A DNA stretch of 64,000 bases, from contig CM037589.1 in the NCBI GenBank assembly GCA_021018995.1, forward strand, positions 61,764,101 through 61,828,100. Reading direction: 5' to 3'. Of the stretch, positions 1-12,929 are shown one piece after another (positions within the stretch are counted from its first letter, which is position 1; each line of letters begins with the position of its first letter). This DNA comes from Chloranthus sessilifolius (Eukaryota > Streptophyta > Magnoliopsida > Chloranthales > Chloranthaceae). The position numbers and the translations under genes were made by a program. A model generated the notes under the pieces. The model was given only the letters and a program-made list of their open reading frames with translations, did no database searches and had not been told where the DNA came from.

Positions 1-1567
1 CTACCTTATTATAAGCTTCATCTGTTACATCATCACGTGGATGGAGTAGTTGGTATGCCACATGTATGAAAGAATCACTCAAAAGGATCAGAGTAGTTAA
101 GTGGAGAACACATGTATGGACTATGGAGATATGCGTACTAATTAAGAAAGAGAATTATTTTAGTGGAGAGAATGACTTGTTTGGACTCTAACCTTATATA
201 CTTGGGTTTTTAGCATGAGATTATTTATCAAATGATTTGTAATACTGAATAAGTTTAAGGAATTTGAGTAATTTGGAAAATAATTTAATTGGATCATCAT
301 TAAAAAAGACTAATATTTGATAAAGAATTGGGTTCATCATGGATCATTGATGGAAGGGAAATCAAATAAGAAGATGGGCTTCTAAAAATCTGCATTATAA
401 TGTCATGTTCCCAACACTGCTGTGAACCATTTAGGGATATGCGCATTATTTTGTGAGAAGATTTAGGGGAGGGGGGATTTAGTTTTGGCGACAGACATGT
501 AAAGGGAGTAGCTGATTTTGTTGGGGACCAAAAAGTAGGTGATGTCATAGCTTAAATGCCACGGTTGCCCATTTCATCTAATAAAGCAACTTTTCAAGAT
601 CATCATCTATTAATTAAAAGTGAGCCCCCTTTGACGCGTTTAGGTATGATGATTAAAGTGGGTGTCCCACTTGAAATGTCTAAGATTGGTAAAGAGTAGA
701 GAGGACCAAGACCCTTAGAAGCAACAGAAAACATTTTCTCCTAATTGGTGAGCCCGGGAAGACATAGGATATAGCTGGAACCAAGTATCCTCTCTAAAGA
801 AATAGAAAAAGGTAAAAGCAAAAGCAATCATCATTTAATAAACCCAAACCAATTGAGCAGCTATAAGACATCTTCTGCACCCCTGTATTCCATTCCACCT
901 CAACTACCAAGCAGTTTTATGTTTTGTTTTGAAATAAACATGGCCCATGCATCACATCAATTTGGCATTTTTGCCCTGCCCCCACCCACTATCAATGACC
1001 CAAGGGTTTTTAAAACTTGTTAATTACAGTGCTTTTACATCCAAATTCGTAGCCATTGAGCATTAGATTCGAGTAGATTGGTTCAGAAACATTGTGGGCA
1101 TAGATGTAGCAGTTTATTAGTCCAACAGTTGTATAATTAACCAATAACCAGATACTTAATTTGAGGTCACCATCTCTGAGATGTACTTGTTACCTTTATC
1201 AAATGACAGCTCAATGCTTTAGCATAATCCAAATCTCGCCGATTACCTTACAATAAGCCTTCAAGTCTAATAGATCCTACAAACTAGGATGGTTTTCTTT
1301 TAATTTTCTCTCTCTCTCTTCTTTTTTATATATAAAATAAGTTAATAAAGTACATTGATATAGCAGGTTGCTTAGCAGCATCTAACTTGATGCTTCACCC
1401 ATCTCTATATCCCTTTGACCAGTGTGTGTATACTGTATAATGATGAGGACAGTCTGAAAAATTGGCGACTTCTTGGATGGTCGATGGTCCGCATTTGCAT
1501 GTATTTAGTGACCATCCAAAATTACGTAATGGATCAGAATAGGTGGCAGGCGTTTCAAGCCTGGCAC

Positions 1568-1570
<3 letters not shown>
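1..1570. other. intergenic, no gene recognised
   Basis: AT-rich sequence with stop codons in all frames. I see no gene, tandem repeat or transposon end that I can support. Short open frames here carry no recognisable domain. Confidence 0.5.

Positions 1571-1629
<59 letters not shown>
1571..1629. repeat. (TA)n microsatellite
   Basis: Uninterrupted TA dinucleotide tract just left of a family A inverted-repeat element. Confidence 0.97.
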
Positions 1630-1631
<2 letters not shown>

Positions 1632-1656
1632 ATAATTATCCTTGCATATAGCTAGA

Positions 1657-2331
1657 GAGAGGGCTGGGATTATGCGGTCCGAGCGTAGAGATATTTATGC
1701 GCCTATTGATATGGATGTGACGCATAACGCTTTTTTGTGAAGTGATCAGTATTATTTTATAATCATTTAATTACATTTTTGTGATATGGATGTGACACAT
1801 AATTAGGACTACCTTTCTTTTCAAAAAAGTAGATAACATTTTTTAATTACCTTGCACCTGTCAATGTGAGTTGTCAGAATCCCACCAACTCACCTCTTTT
1901 TCACTAAATTTTATGGCGCTTCATTACCAGGGTGCCAATGCTTCTCTATCAGGTGTAGCGTCTTGTTATATGAGGTGTCAGCATCTCGCTATCGAGGTGT
2001 CAGTGCTTCTCTCCCGGGGTATCAGTGCTTCGCTACCGAGGTGTCAGCGTCCCTCTATCGAGGTGTCACCACTTCTCTACTGGGATATTAACGCTTTGCT
2101 ACATGAGGCCCATATTTTTTAGTAAAATAGACTTAAAAAATAAATCTAACACTTTCTTAGAAAAATGAAGGGACGAAAAAAAGTCAAGTATGATGGCTGA
2201 AAGCGAATAAAACATTTAAAATTTTTTAAAAGTTTTAACCCTAATTAGTAAAGTGGGTCTCATGCCATATGTCGTTCATAGAGTAATTTTGGTGTAGAGA
2301 AATCTCTATGTCTGGGCGCATTCTCCCCTCA

Positions 2332-2334
<3 letters not shown>
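1657..2334. mobile_element. family A long-inverted-repeat element, copy 1
   Basis: About 680 bp. The right arm (about 2115-2334), reverse-complemented, matches the arms of the complete copy at 33399-34344. Shared features are the TTTTAAAATATTTTAAAAG-like block, the 'acactttcttag' block, and the terminal block around GTAGAGAAATCTCTA. The left arm is shorter and rearranged but keeps GGGCTGGGATTATG and GCGTAGAGATATTTATGCGCC. The middle (1925-2105) is a degenerate array of about 20-bp units of the type aGGTGTCAGYGCTTCKCTA. The right end abuts (AT)n directly; the left end is about 27 bp from the (TA)n tract. There is no coding capacity. Confidence 0.75.

Positions 2335-2378
<44 letters not shown>
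2335..2378. repeat. (AT)n microsatellite between two family A copies
   Basis: AT dinucleotide tract with the right end of family A copy 1 on one side and the left end of copy 2 on the other. Confidence 0.97.
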
Positions 2379-2380
<2 letters not shown>

Positions 2381-2745
2381 GGTCGGGAATATGTGCCGAG
2401 GCGTAGAGATATCTTTATGCCTAATTATATGGGTGCGACACGTAATATCTTTTTGTGAAGTAATGGATGGCATAGGGTCCATTTTACTAACTAGGGTTAA
2501 ACTTTTAAAATATTTTAAAAGTTATATACCCTTCCAGCCGTCATTCTTGACTTTTTAAAAGTTTTTTTCTTTTCTCTCTCTTCTCTCTATTTTTCCCAGA
2601 AAGTGTCAGACTTACTTTTTTAGGTATATTTTACCTAAGAAATATGAGCATCCGGTAGCGAGGCGATAACACCTCGGTGTCGAAACATTAACACTCTGAT
2701 AGCGAGACGGTGATACCACGGTAGGTGGCATCGCACCCAAGACCG
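2379..2745. mobile_element. family A element, copy 2, truncated
   Basis: The left arm (2379-2645) begins directly after (AT)n. It carries the family landmarks: GGCGTAGAGATATC, the 'ttttgtgaagta' block, the AAAATATTTTAAAAG block and the 'agaaagtgtcagacttac' block. A short piece of the GC-rich unit array follows to about 2745. No right arm is found, so the copy is broken. Confidence 0.75.
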
Positions 2746-3357
2746 GGTGCCGTTGTGTAGAAAAATCCCACAATGGTTGATTGTAAGATATTAGGCCCCC
2801 ATCATTGCATACCATGAACCATTAAATCATTATAAGACATTGGAGTGCCTTAAACAGTGGAGGGAAAGATTCAAAAGCAATAATGAATCGCAATAAAATT
2901 CATAACAATCATCTTATTCCAAATTATAAAGCCTAACATGCTTAAAAACTTTAAGCATTCTTAATAAAACTACTAGTCAAACATTGTCTCATCAATTTGA
3001 AAACAACATAATATTGAAGGGAAATAAATAGTTAGGCTACGAAACCTTCATCGCCATTTATCTCGAGTTCCTGAACACCACGTGGAGTCTCATTACCATA
3101 AGCCCATACGCCATCCTCAGCTACAGCTGTCTCATCTGGCCACCTACATCAACAACGGGTGTAAGTTTATACTTGTATGGGCTAGACATGCAATCCATTA
3201 AAGCATAAGATATCAATCATCGCAATATAAATATTTTTATAATTCATGAGTGTGTGCTTGTGGCATGCATAATTTCAATCAGCTGAAAGGAACTGAAACG
3301 TAGCATGAAAATCATCATCGCATGAGTTTATCTTTTCTTGTAAATTCATCTTTTACT

Positions 3358-3540
3358 CATCCCTCTCAAGACGATGACTTTAGACTTCATTCCGTTCAAG
3401 ATGTTAGGTCCAAAGCGTCCTTATTCATTTAATTATCCGTCCCTCTCAAGACGTTGACCTTTAAACTCCATCCCTTTCAAGACATTTGGTCTAATAAATC
3501 TTATTCATTTAATTATTCATCCCTCTCAAGACGCTGTGTC
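3358..3540. repeat. tandem repeat, about 80-bp unit, 2.2 copies
   Basis: The segment 'tccctctcaagacg' recurs near 3360, 3442 and 3519. After each of the first two comes similar sequence ending in 'ttattcatttaattat'. Confidence 0.8.
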
Positions 3541-3721
3541 TAATCAAACACGATCATCGCTTAACGTTTTATCATATTCATGTATCTTAATTATACAATC
3601 CGTTGATCAATATAACATTAAAGTGCATGCGAATATAATTATTGTGCATAAACCTTAGCATTTAATCAAACTCATTGAAAAAACCTGAAAAGAACTTGAA
3701 CTTGAACTTATCTGCCCATAA

Positions 3722-3975
3722 TCGATTGATCGATTTCCCTGCTCGATCAATCGATTTTTTTCTCGAGAGTTTTCAAAAACCCTTATTAGTTAAACTTGAT
3801 CAATCGTTTTTCCAGAATCGATCGATCGATTCCAACCTGTGAGCATTTAATAAATTATCATTCAGAAATCGATCGATCGATTTCAACTCGTGAACATACT
3901 ATGAATTATCATTCAAATATTGATCGATCAATCTCCAAATTCGATCAATCAATTTCGATCAGTGAACATTCCTCA
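3722..3975. repeat. tandem repeat with ATCGATCGATCGAT core
   Basis: About four degenerate units of roughly 59 bp. Each has a tetranucleotide palindromic core (ATCGATCGATCGAT or variants) followed by sequence like 'gaacatactatgaattatcattcaa'-type spacers. The 78-aa open frame across it is only the translated repeat. Confidence 0.8.
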
Positions 3976-4555
3976 AAGTGTATCAAATTTTATGATGAGA
4001 TTTTAAACACGATTTTTAGCCAAAAACATTAACATAAAAAAACATCAATTATAGCATGCATTCACATATAATCATACCTTTTATTATTTATGCAATAAAA
4101 TCATTAATTAACATAAAACTAATTTTTAAATCGATATTTTAAGATTCAAGGAAAAACATGATTTCTCCATACCTATATCGATCGTATTTTCGCGATTTGA
4201 TCGAGTTCCTCACTATGACGATGGCTCTTGAAGGAGGCGAAGGCCGCTTGAGAATCGTCGATCTTTCAAAAGGAAAGTTCTAGAAACGATGATCTAGAAT
4301 CTCTTCTGAGGTCTCTTGGGTCTCTGACGGGAAGCACCTCTATTCTTAAGCGTATTTTAACGTCTAAAATAAAGGTTTAAAACTTACATACTAAGCTTCA
4401 ATCCTTAGACATCTTATCTCAAACTCAAGTCTTTAACTAGTAGGCTACCACATAACTTGTGTCAATTAATGAAAACAGTAAATATACGAGTTTGAAAAGC
4501 TAAAACATGTAACTTTAATTAAAATATTTTAAAAAATCAAGGCATGCGATGTATT

Positions 4556-5040
4556 CACTAAAAAAAAAAGTGTGTCGGCACTTCGCTAAAAAAAAAATAG
4601 GGTACTAGTGCCTCGTTTTAGGAGCGTCGACGCCTCTATATCGAGGTGCATTTTTTTTTATCGAAGCGTTAACACTTTGATATAAAAGCACTAACACCTC
4701 TTTTTTTTGTGAAGCGTCGACGCTTCACATCGGCACTCCGACGCTAGGGAGCCGATGCTTCACTACCAAGGTGCTAGCATTTCGCTATCGGACACCCACA
4801 TTTTCTAAGTAAAATATACTTGAAAAAAATAAGTCTGACACTTTCTCGGAAAAATGAGAGAAGAAATACTTCTAAAAAAGTCAAGAATAATGACTAAAAG
4901 GGAATATAACTTTTAAAATATTTTAAAAGTTTAACCCTAATTAATAAAGTCGACCTCATGTTACCTATCATTTTCCAAAAAAGGCATTATGTATAATGCC
5001 CATATTAAAAGGCGTAGAGATACCTCTACGCCCAGGTGTT
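4556..5040. mobile_element. family A element, copy 3, truncated
   Basis: The right arm (about 4800-5040) contains the 'taagtctgacactttct' block, the TTTTAAAATATTTTAAAAG block and a terminal palindromic GGCGTAGAGATACCTCTACGCC-like block. It ends against (AT)n at 5041. Upstream (4570-4795) is the GC-rich array of units like GCGTCGACGCcTC and aGCGTTAACACTTTG. The left arm is missing. Confidence 0.75.
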
Positions 5041-5058
5041 ATATATATATATATATAT
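5041..5058. repeat. (AT)n microsatellite
   Basis: Short AT tract abutting the right end of family A copy 3. Confidence 0.9.
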
Positions 5059-6393
5059 CCTTACTACTATATAAAAGTAAAAATAATTTATGTTAAATTT
5101 CTATGCCTAAAATGCCCCTAACTCATATCTCATAGCGGCAAGTCCCGAAAATAGATACCGCCAATTTTGGCACAATGGCCATAACACCGTATCCTTCCAA
5201 AAAAAAAATGTAACTTTTCAATCACAAAACAAGGAAAAGCCCTTACCCTGTCCCTTCATTCTAATCACTCCAAAACCACCAGATCCAACGATTACGAACA
5301 ATCTATCATCCCGTTCTCATAACCTGATCCACAAAATCTCGTACATACTTCTTTTCCCTAGATCTCTACCAGATCTGCAACACTATAACTCCCAAAAACC
5401 TCATAGATCCCTTTGTTAAAACCCTTTCTACCACCATTTTTATTTATTTCTTCAAGATATGCAGTAAAATTGGTGTAACAAACTTGTATCTCAACGTAGA
5501 AATCACTGGAAATGAGTTTTGAAGATAAAAAATCATGATTTATGTTAAAAAGTTAAGAATTTAGTAAGAGAAATGAAGCAAATTTAGGAGAGCAGAAAAA
5601 ATAAAAAATAAAAAAGAATGGAAACATTGCACGTGCCTTTTTAAAAGAACCGACCCTCCCGCCAATTGGATTCCACGACTTCTCTTAATAATTAAATCTT
5701 ACAGCTCAGCTTAGCGCTTAAGTCATCCTGAAATGATGACATGTCATTCGTATACACTATAATAATATATAATTAACAATAATGTCGAATCTGAATTATG
5801 AAAATTACACTTAATTAAGAGCATACACTTAATTAAGAGCACTAAAGAACTCTGATAAATTAGGTTTTAAACTGCTTTATTTATCTCCTAACTTCTTCTC
5901 CATTAAAGAACTCTAAACCCAATCATTAGTAGATCAATTGAAAAATAAAAATAAAATCAAACCGAAAACGATCAAATTCGTTTCAGTTCTGGTTGAACCA
6001 AAAACCGAAATTCTCGGTTTTCATTTTATACCTGAACTTGCACGCCTACCAATGGGCAACAATCATAGTTTAATATCTTATATTCTTTTACCCAATTATT
6101 TTATAATGTTGTTGTTACTTTTTAAATAAACAAAATTTGTTATAGTATTTTTTGTAACAACCATTGTCCCAAAGTTTAAGTTCAGGAACTATTTGGTAAG
6201 CAGTTAGGTCGATTCAATTCGGATAATTTAACGCATCAATATATTTTTTATCAAGGTAATGAAAACATATGAAACATAATAATGAACACTTGAAAAACTA
6301 TATATTTTTTTCATATTTAAATTATCCGATAGATGTCTAAAAATTAAATTCAATCATTTAAAAATTCTAATGTCTACATGCATTTGAACCTGC

Positions 6394-6396
<3 letters not shown>

Positions 6397-6455
<59 letters not shown>
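6397..6455. repeat. (TA)n microsatellite
   Basis: Uninterrupted TA tract. Confidence 0.97.
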
Positions 6456-6457
<2 letters not shown>

Positions 6458-8609
6458 CAGTTTATCAGTGTTAGGCCCCATAAAAAAATACAAAACCTGA
6501 GATGGTGTTCTGGCGGCCAGACCAGGCGTACCGTTAACTCACAGAATTGACGAGCCAGCATGGCAATAGTACAATTAAGCTAATCAGTTGATTCCCTCCA
6601 AGCAAATAACATAACAGGAATAAAAAGCATCTTGGGGTCAATGGGTGGAAGCAAAACCAAGAAGTCACGGGTATTTGCAACTAAATATTGGATCTCTACA
6701 ACTAGTGGTTCTACCATTAAAACAAATGACCATCTTAAATGATGGAGATCATTTTTTATCTCAATTTTTAGCAAAAGAGATTTTGAGATCATAAAACACT
6801 TATTAGACACTCATATGTTGATTTTACATGTTATACATTTTAAAAGTAATTGTGATCATGGCATACCATGAGAAGGGTTCTCAACTCATTTTTTAGAATG
6901 TGTGCAACGTGGAAATAACATCTGATAGGTGGTACGCAATTGAAAGACCACTGTTGGTAAGATTAATTGTGCAAGCATGATGAGTTGTAAGAGACCGAGT
7001 CTTTGGTTGCAAATAAGGAACTAAGGGACGGAAAAAACGAAACAGCTAATGCAGCGTGTAAGCCAAAAAGGATGTACAACTGTACGTTCATGTACAAAAG
7101 GGTCGTTGCGCATTTATATATATATATATATATAATATTTTTGGAGTCGAGAGAAAAAGAGCTTAAAAAATAGGTGGAAAATAGGTGAGTGTGGCCTGGT
7201 GTAATTCTACTAATTTGACAACCCAAAACTAATACGTGCAAAGCTGGCCACGATTGACTCTGACTCCCGACTATTCTGACTCTTCTGACTCTGAGAGAGA
7301 TGGCGGGCGTGTGGGATCCACCAGCTCCTGAGCTGAGCTGAGCTGAGCACATAAAGAGATAAGAGATGAGCGTTTGGACATCAATTTGATGCGCGCTGCC
7401 TACTTAATATCTTATTCCGATCCAGCCCCATCTCTACTAATCATTTCTTATTTTTTTAAAAGGGCCTAATTAATGGTAAAAAACACTAGGCCTAGAGAAG
7501 ATCCTGAATTCACAGGTGCCTAGTCTACACATCTTCCTTCTCCTTCCTTACCTCTACCTCTACCTCTACCTCTAGTAGAAAATCCGGGCATGATTGGGTG
7601 TTTCAACCCTAGGCCAGTCTGATTCGCCACATTTGGAACCCTAACAGTGTTTGGTGACTAATTATAAGTGTAATTAAGGAAGAATCGAGTTGTTGGTTTA
7701 TTGTGTGAGATCCTAATGGAAAATGCATAGCCCAACTAACTATAGTATTATGATAATGAAACGTGATGGAACTTTTTATAAGAGAGAGGGAGGGAGGGAG
7801 GGCTTCTGGAAGGTCTGGCTCCGCTTTCAAAGAACAACCTTTTTCCCTTCCCTTCCCTTTGGTATTGAATTTCTATTAAATCTTTTTAAGAAAGAGACGG
7901 TGTTAGGCCCATTCGGGTGTTGTTTGGTTTTTCTCATAAAAGATCTTATTCCTGATAACTCATATTACTATTCATTTGTAGTAGACTCTGATTTCTGTCT
8001 TTTCTTAAATGAATTTTTAAGTTACTTTGATTTATGATTTTTCTCAGAAAATTTAATTTCTAAATTGTTCTTTAAGTTATTTTTTAAAAAATTCATAATC
8101 GGATGAATCTGTGATTGTGTTACATTCGTACGAATGTTAATCATCGTTTAGTTAAAAAATTTCGGGCGACCAATCCATGTGAGATTAGACTTATGTGACA
8201 GATTAATTTTTGAATATAATTTCTCAAGATATACTTATAAGATATACTTATATATATATCAAATAAATTTCATAAACTCATGAGAGTGTCTGGACCGATA
8301 TTTTTAATACCAAATTATAAAGTTCATTAGTCCAATACATTCAAAACAAGCTTAATTAAAAAGACAAAATACATAAATACAAAGTAAAAAAGAACCTAAA
8401 AAAAATGACATATAACTCCGAAGATGACTATGAGGCAGCGTCGTCGCCATCCTCATCCTGCGATTTACAATCCATGTGAGGTTGACCGCATTTGATAGTA
8501 AGATTATTTAAATATGATTTAAAGAGTGATAGTTAATTAAACGCTATACATACATTATATTACATTTTAAAAAATAAAGGAAAGTTCATATTGAATTAGG
8601 CCATACAAA

Positions 8610-8612
<3 letters not shown>

Positions 8613-8675
<63 letters not shown>
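8613..8675. repeat. (TA)n microsatellite
   Basis: Uninterrupted TA tract. Confidence 0.97.
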
Positions 8676-8677
<2 letters not shown>

Positions 8678-8794
8678 CCCATAGGGTTGATATTAAAGTA
8701 CTATGATGGGATGGAATTGGATTGGTCTAGGATGGTGTGAGTATTGGGTCGAGTTAAGTCCAAATGACCTGTCATTTTGACGGCTTGGATTGAT

Positions 8795-8926
8795 CATAAC
8801 TCATAAGTGTATGTTCGACCCGGCCTGATTCGACCCAACATAACTCATAAGTGTATGTTCGACCCGGCCTGATTCGACCCAACATAACTCATAAGTGTAT
8901 GTTCGACCCGGCCTAATTCGACCCAA
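8795..8926. repeat. 44-bp tandem repeat, three copies
   Basis: Three nearly identical 44-bp units, each starting CATAACTCATAAGTGTATG and ending TTCGACCCAA. One base differs in the third unit. Related GACCCAA-rich sequence continues to about 9110 without clear unit structure. Confidence 0.95.
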
Positions 8927-9690
8927 CAGATCAAGAATATATGTTCGACCCAAACTAAAAAATTGACTCGACCCGATTAAAATCCACCTATTTTCCTTGA
9001 TTTTATATATATAATATCGGGTTGGATTAGGTTGGGTCCGATCAATCCGACCCGATTTTTGTTCTTCTTGACCCAATCCGAAGTAGGCCAGACCCAACAA
9101 ATTTGACCCAAACTCATCGTACAACTTGAGGGCATAATTGATAATAGTCAATATATCACTTTAAACTATAGGATACTTATTTTTTGTGTTTCTACATAAG
9201 TGTCTAATGAAGTGATTCAACAAGAGCCTTAAAAAACTCGCAACATAAAATCATCTTCTTCACCTTCAGGGCTTAAGAGAACAAGATATTTGGGGAAAGG
9301 TTTAAGTGTACCTCTCATACACTCATGCTCAAAAGGTGGCTTCCCATCGGCCAGCTGGCTTACTCGCCGATGCAAATCGTGCATCGACAACCAGCCATAG
9401 AATAGTGAGACCGGGAGGACTTCTCAATTATATTTGGCCCATTTAAGGCCCTGCCCATCACAATCCATCCCGTCACAAAAATTGAGCTGGTATAAGGGTA
9501 ATAATGTACACGTCCATAATCTAGATTTTGTTTCGGTAGCAATTTACGTTATGTGGGACTATTTTTCATAAATCTTATGTATATGAAAACTAAGGTATAT
9601 GGCTCTCATCGACACCCACGGAATCTTGGTGGCACTGTTTTTAATAAATCATAAATTTTATGGATATTGGCTCAATAAAAACCTATGGTA

Positions 9691-10060
9691 GCACGGAATC
9701 TTGGAGGGCACCTACAGTAAAAACCCTTGACTGCTTTGAATTAGGCAAGGGTTTTCACCCCAATCTATCGAAGGGATCTTGAGATTAGATTATTACCATC
9801 AAACGATTAATCTCCTATTTCATATGGCATAAATCTCAAAAAATGTCCTTAAAATTACGTTTGAGATTGATGTGTGTCATCTAGATTTTGTGCCACATTT
9901 TTGGAGTTTGTGTCATGTTGAATAAAAAATTGATTGTCTCTTGGTACGCTACTTGTCTCAAGTTCCCTTGTGAGGAAGATTGAGGGGGAATTAATCTCCA
10001 TCGTTTGATTCAAAGCAATGAATCATTTTTGATATAGGTGCCCTCCAAGATTTTCGTGGG
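9691..10060. mobile_element. MITE-like element with about 20-bp TIRs
   Basis: AATCTTGGAGGGCACCTA at 9698-9715 is matched in inverted orientation at 10035-10052 (TAGGTGCCCTCCAAGATT). The next 20-30 bases inward, around the 'ctttgaatt' and 'caaagcaatgaatc' segments, pair weakly. About 370 bp with no coding frame. A partial related end, 'cacggaatcttggtggcac', lies just upstream at about 9618. Confidence 0.65.
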
Positions 10061-11555
10061 TATTAATAATAAAAATAATTGCACATACGGTAAAGAATAG
10101 TAGTATTTACAATCAAAAACTCCTTTTACACATATGATGACAAAACCGAAAACTCCTCTTACACATGATGCTGCCACAGTTTGACAAGGTTGATGACGAA
10201 GATGGTTTTATGTCCAATCTATGAGTTGATGAGGAAGATGGTTTTATGTCCAATCTTTCATAGAATAAATCTTGAGATGGTGGTCACCTATCTATGGTGT
10301 TGATTCCATTCCACATGGGACACTGCTGGTGTGGCAAGCCAGGTCTATAGTGTAAATAGTAAGATGAAATAAGAGCTCTTAATTAATTAAATAAATTAAT
10401 AAGAAAAAAGGGGTGGGAACGTGCAGATTTGGAATAGGACCGAAAAGAAAAGGAGAAAGAGATAAAAGTGATGAAGGTGTGTGTGGTTTGACTGGTGTCA
10501 GCTGCGCGCATATCATACGTCTCACCCACCTGTGTCGGTTACGCTTACCGCCAGAGCAATAAGTGCTGCGGTGGATTTGGGGCGATCCATTCCTTGGAGG
10601 GAATGAAAATGCACTATTTCTCCCTATTGTACCATTTTAATACCCCGCCCTCTCTTATTATTTATCTATCTGTCTCTCTATCTATGCCTATAAGGGTCTA
10701 AAGAGATTCGCCTTTATTTGTCTCTTTTGTTTTTTATTTTTTTTATTTCAACTCTTTCTCACTTCACTCCTCATTCTTTTTTTCTTTTTTTTCGATAAGC
10801 ACTCCTTATTCAGTACAGCTCACTTTTTTATGGGGTTGGCATGTTGATATATGATTTTTTAGTAGCTTCTGTTAATGCCGTACCCAACCTACCTCTCATC
10901 CTCATTCACATTTATTTTTGACATCTCTAAACACATTTTTTACCATGTACTCTTCACTCTCAATTGAAATTAACACCTACATTTTATTCATCACTTCCAA
11001 TAAAAAGAGAAGAAAAAGAAAAAAAATAGCACAACTTTAATTTCATGTGCTTAAATCATCGATTACTTTGAATCAAATGATGAAGATCATTTTTCGTCCA
11101 AATCTTTCATATAATAGATCTTGCGAACATGGTCCTACCATCATATGGTTAGATTTTGACCTTAGTGACAACAATCCAAAAATCAATCTAAGAACCATAT
11201 TTAATGTATACACATTGTCATTTTTTTTTTTTTCGGAATGTGTACTACTTGTAATTAAAATCTAGTTGTCCAATAGTAGGTCATGATCTCAAGATTTATT
11301 ATATCAAAGATCGGGACGAAAAATAATTTTTGACATTGAACAAAAAAATTGATCTTTGATTGATTCAAAGAAGTCAACAATTAAAACACGTTAAAACCTG
11401 GGTTGAGAAAGAAGAATCTTGAATTGTAAATAAAGTTGATGCAAATGAAATACCTTCCTCCAATTCAACTAAGTTTAAACAAAGCTAATTAAACTAAAAC
11501 TAAGAGAGGAAAAGGGTTACCCATGTGCTCACAAAGATTTTATGTCAATAGCTAA
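10061..11555. other. intergenic, no gene recognised
   Basis: Pyrimidine-rich and AT-rich sequence. A doubled segment, 'gatgaggaagatggttttatg'-like, lies at 10190-10250. Nothing codes for a recognisable product. Confidence 0.5.
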
Positions 11556-11930
11556 AGGAATGTTTGACAACATGACGGGGAAAGCACTAATGCACCCTAT
11601 CAGCTCCCCATGCGCTCTTGTCAAAGCAGAATTTACTTGATCTAGCTGATAGATAATAAGTTTATTTTTGTTATTGATCATAATTATCAGTTACAATTTG
11701 TGCTCAATTTTGAAATTAATGATTATCTTGAGAATAGATATGGGATAATCATTAATACCAAAATTTAACACAAATGATAATTGATAATTATTTCAGTAAT
11801 CGGAACAGATTTGCTATCTATCACTAGCAAACCCTAGCTCCCCCCTTCCTTGCAGATCCGGTTACCGAACACACTCCACACCAGAGAGCAACGCAAAGCG
11901 GGCAGGGAGCATTGTCAAACAGGCCCTAAA
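11556..11930. mobile_element. MITE-like element, TGTTTGACAA termini
   Basis: The left end GGAATGTTTGACAACATG is matched in inverted orientation at the right by CATTGTCAAACAGGCCC (about 11911-11927). The middle has inverted AT-rich segments around 'gataattatc'. About 370 bp and non-coding. It may be a PIF/Harbinger- or hAT-type MITE; the target duplication is not clear. Confidence 0.55.
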
Positions 11931-12134
11931 TCCAGGTTGTTCTTCGGCGTGTAGGAAAATGGTTTAGTTCACGGCAAAGAACACGCTTCAAAGATTGCAC
12001 TATCTCCTTATGCCGATGGGCTACAGCTTGCGATTGTAAGGACATAGACATTTTCAGCATATATGATTTCCAGGCCATTGTGCTTCTAAATTCTATTTCT
12101 TATGTCTAATTTTTGTATTTGTATTTTTCTGTTT

Positions 12135-12400
12135 ATTTAGGGCTCAAGGGTGGCTCTAACCTAGGAGGTTTAATCCCGGACTTTCCGATTTTCTCCTTGG
12201 TGAGGGTTTTCCCTCAATTTGTTGAGGTTTCCTTTCACTGCTTTCCCGTCTTGCTTGTTGTTCTCTGAGAAGTCTGATTTTCGGAGCTTTGATCGGGAGA
12301 GCCGCATCGTGATTATTGTCCCTCCTTGTGAATTAATGGGGATATATTCTTTTTTTTATTAATAAAAATGATCTTTCAAAAAAGAAAAAAGAAAAAAAGA
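12135..12400 (+). mobile_element. LINE 3'-end remnant with A-rich tail
   Basis: The segment ends 'attaataaaaatgatctttc' and then an A-rich tail (aaaaaagaaaaaagaaaaaaaga, about 12378-12400). This is the usual 3' terminus of plant L1-type LINEs. The 3' end at 46978 and the reverse-strand end at 61385 look similar. No coding frame survives here. Confidence 0.5.
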
Positions 12401-12929
12401 TTTAGGTCACATAGATGATATGTAAGATGTGGAAGTTGAAGAAAGTGTTTAGAGTGTAAAATTGGGAGAGCCAGTCCCCCGACTAAGGTTTAATGTGGGA
12501 ACTTAAAGCGAAGGTGAAGTAAGATGAAGAACCCACCGTCTAAGATTGGGTAATTTACACTCTCTCTTAGGCTTAGCCTAATCCCCAAGCTTCAAGATTG
12601 TGAAAGAGTATATGGGAGCTTGCTTTTCCTATTTCAACATTTATTTTATAATTTTAAAAGGTAATATATAGTTGGGACTTGGCAGTTAAAAGTCAAACCA
12701 AATTTTCGGAATATCAAGGATTCAGTTGCGTGCTAGGAATTCAAGCACAGAAATGGACATCTGGCACTTTCCAACAGGGGTCGTTATCCATGCAATTGAA
12801 AGCATACCCTACAAGGTCTTAAAGGACGGCCAAATTGGAAGATTTGCGGTTTTGCTTTACTTCTTGGTGGGTCTATTTTTGTATTTTTTTTTTATTTTTT
12901 TTTTTAACAGAATCAGCCGCAAAATATAG

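Larger units (their letters stand above)
2746..4555. other. non-coding repeat-rich region
   Basis: No gene recognised. It contains two small tandem arrays, listed separately, and otherwise unassigned sequence. The arrays and the ATCGATCGATCGAT motif resemble the non-coding parts of the LTR element at 48943-56987, so this may be an old retroelement remnant. That is inference only. Confidence 0.5.
5059..8794. other. intergenic, microsatellites only
   Basis: No gene recognised. It contains (TA)n tracts at 6397-6455 and 8613-8675, a shorter one near 7109-7132, and a doubled 'acacttaattaagagca' at about 5808-5840. Open frames in the interval are short or run through microsatellites. Confidence 0.5.

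Noticed and set aside
1415-1651. Open frame of 78 codons
   Set aside because: It runs through a (TA)n tract and translates to Tyr-Ile repeats. The same applies to frames across the tracts near 6397, 19578, 33343, 44800 and 49613.
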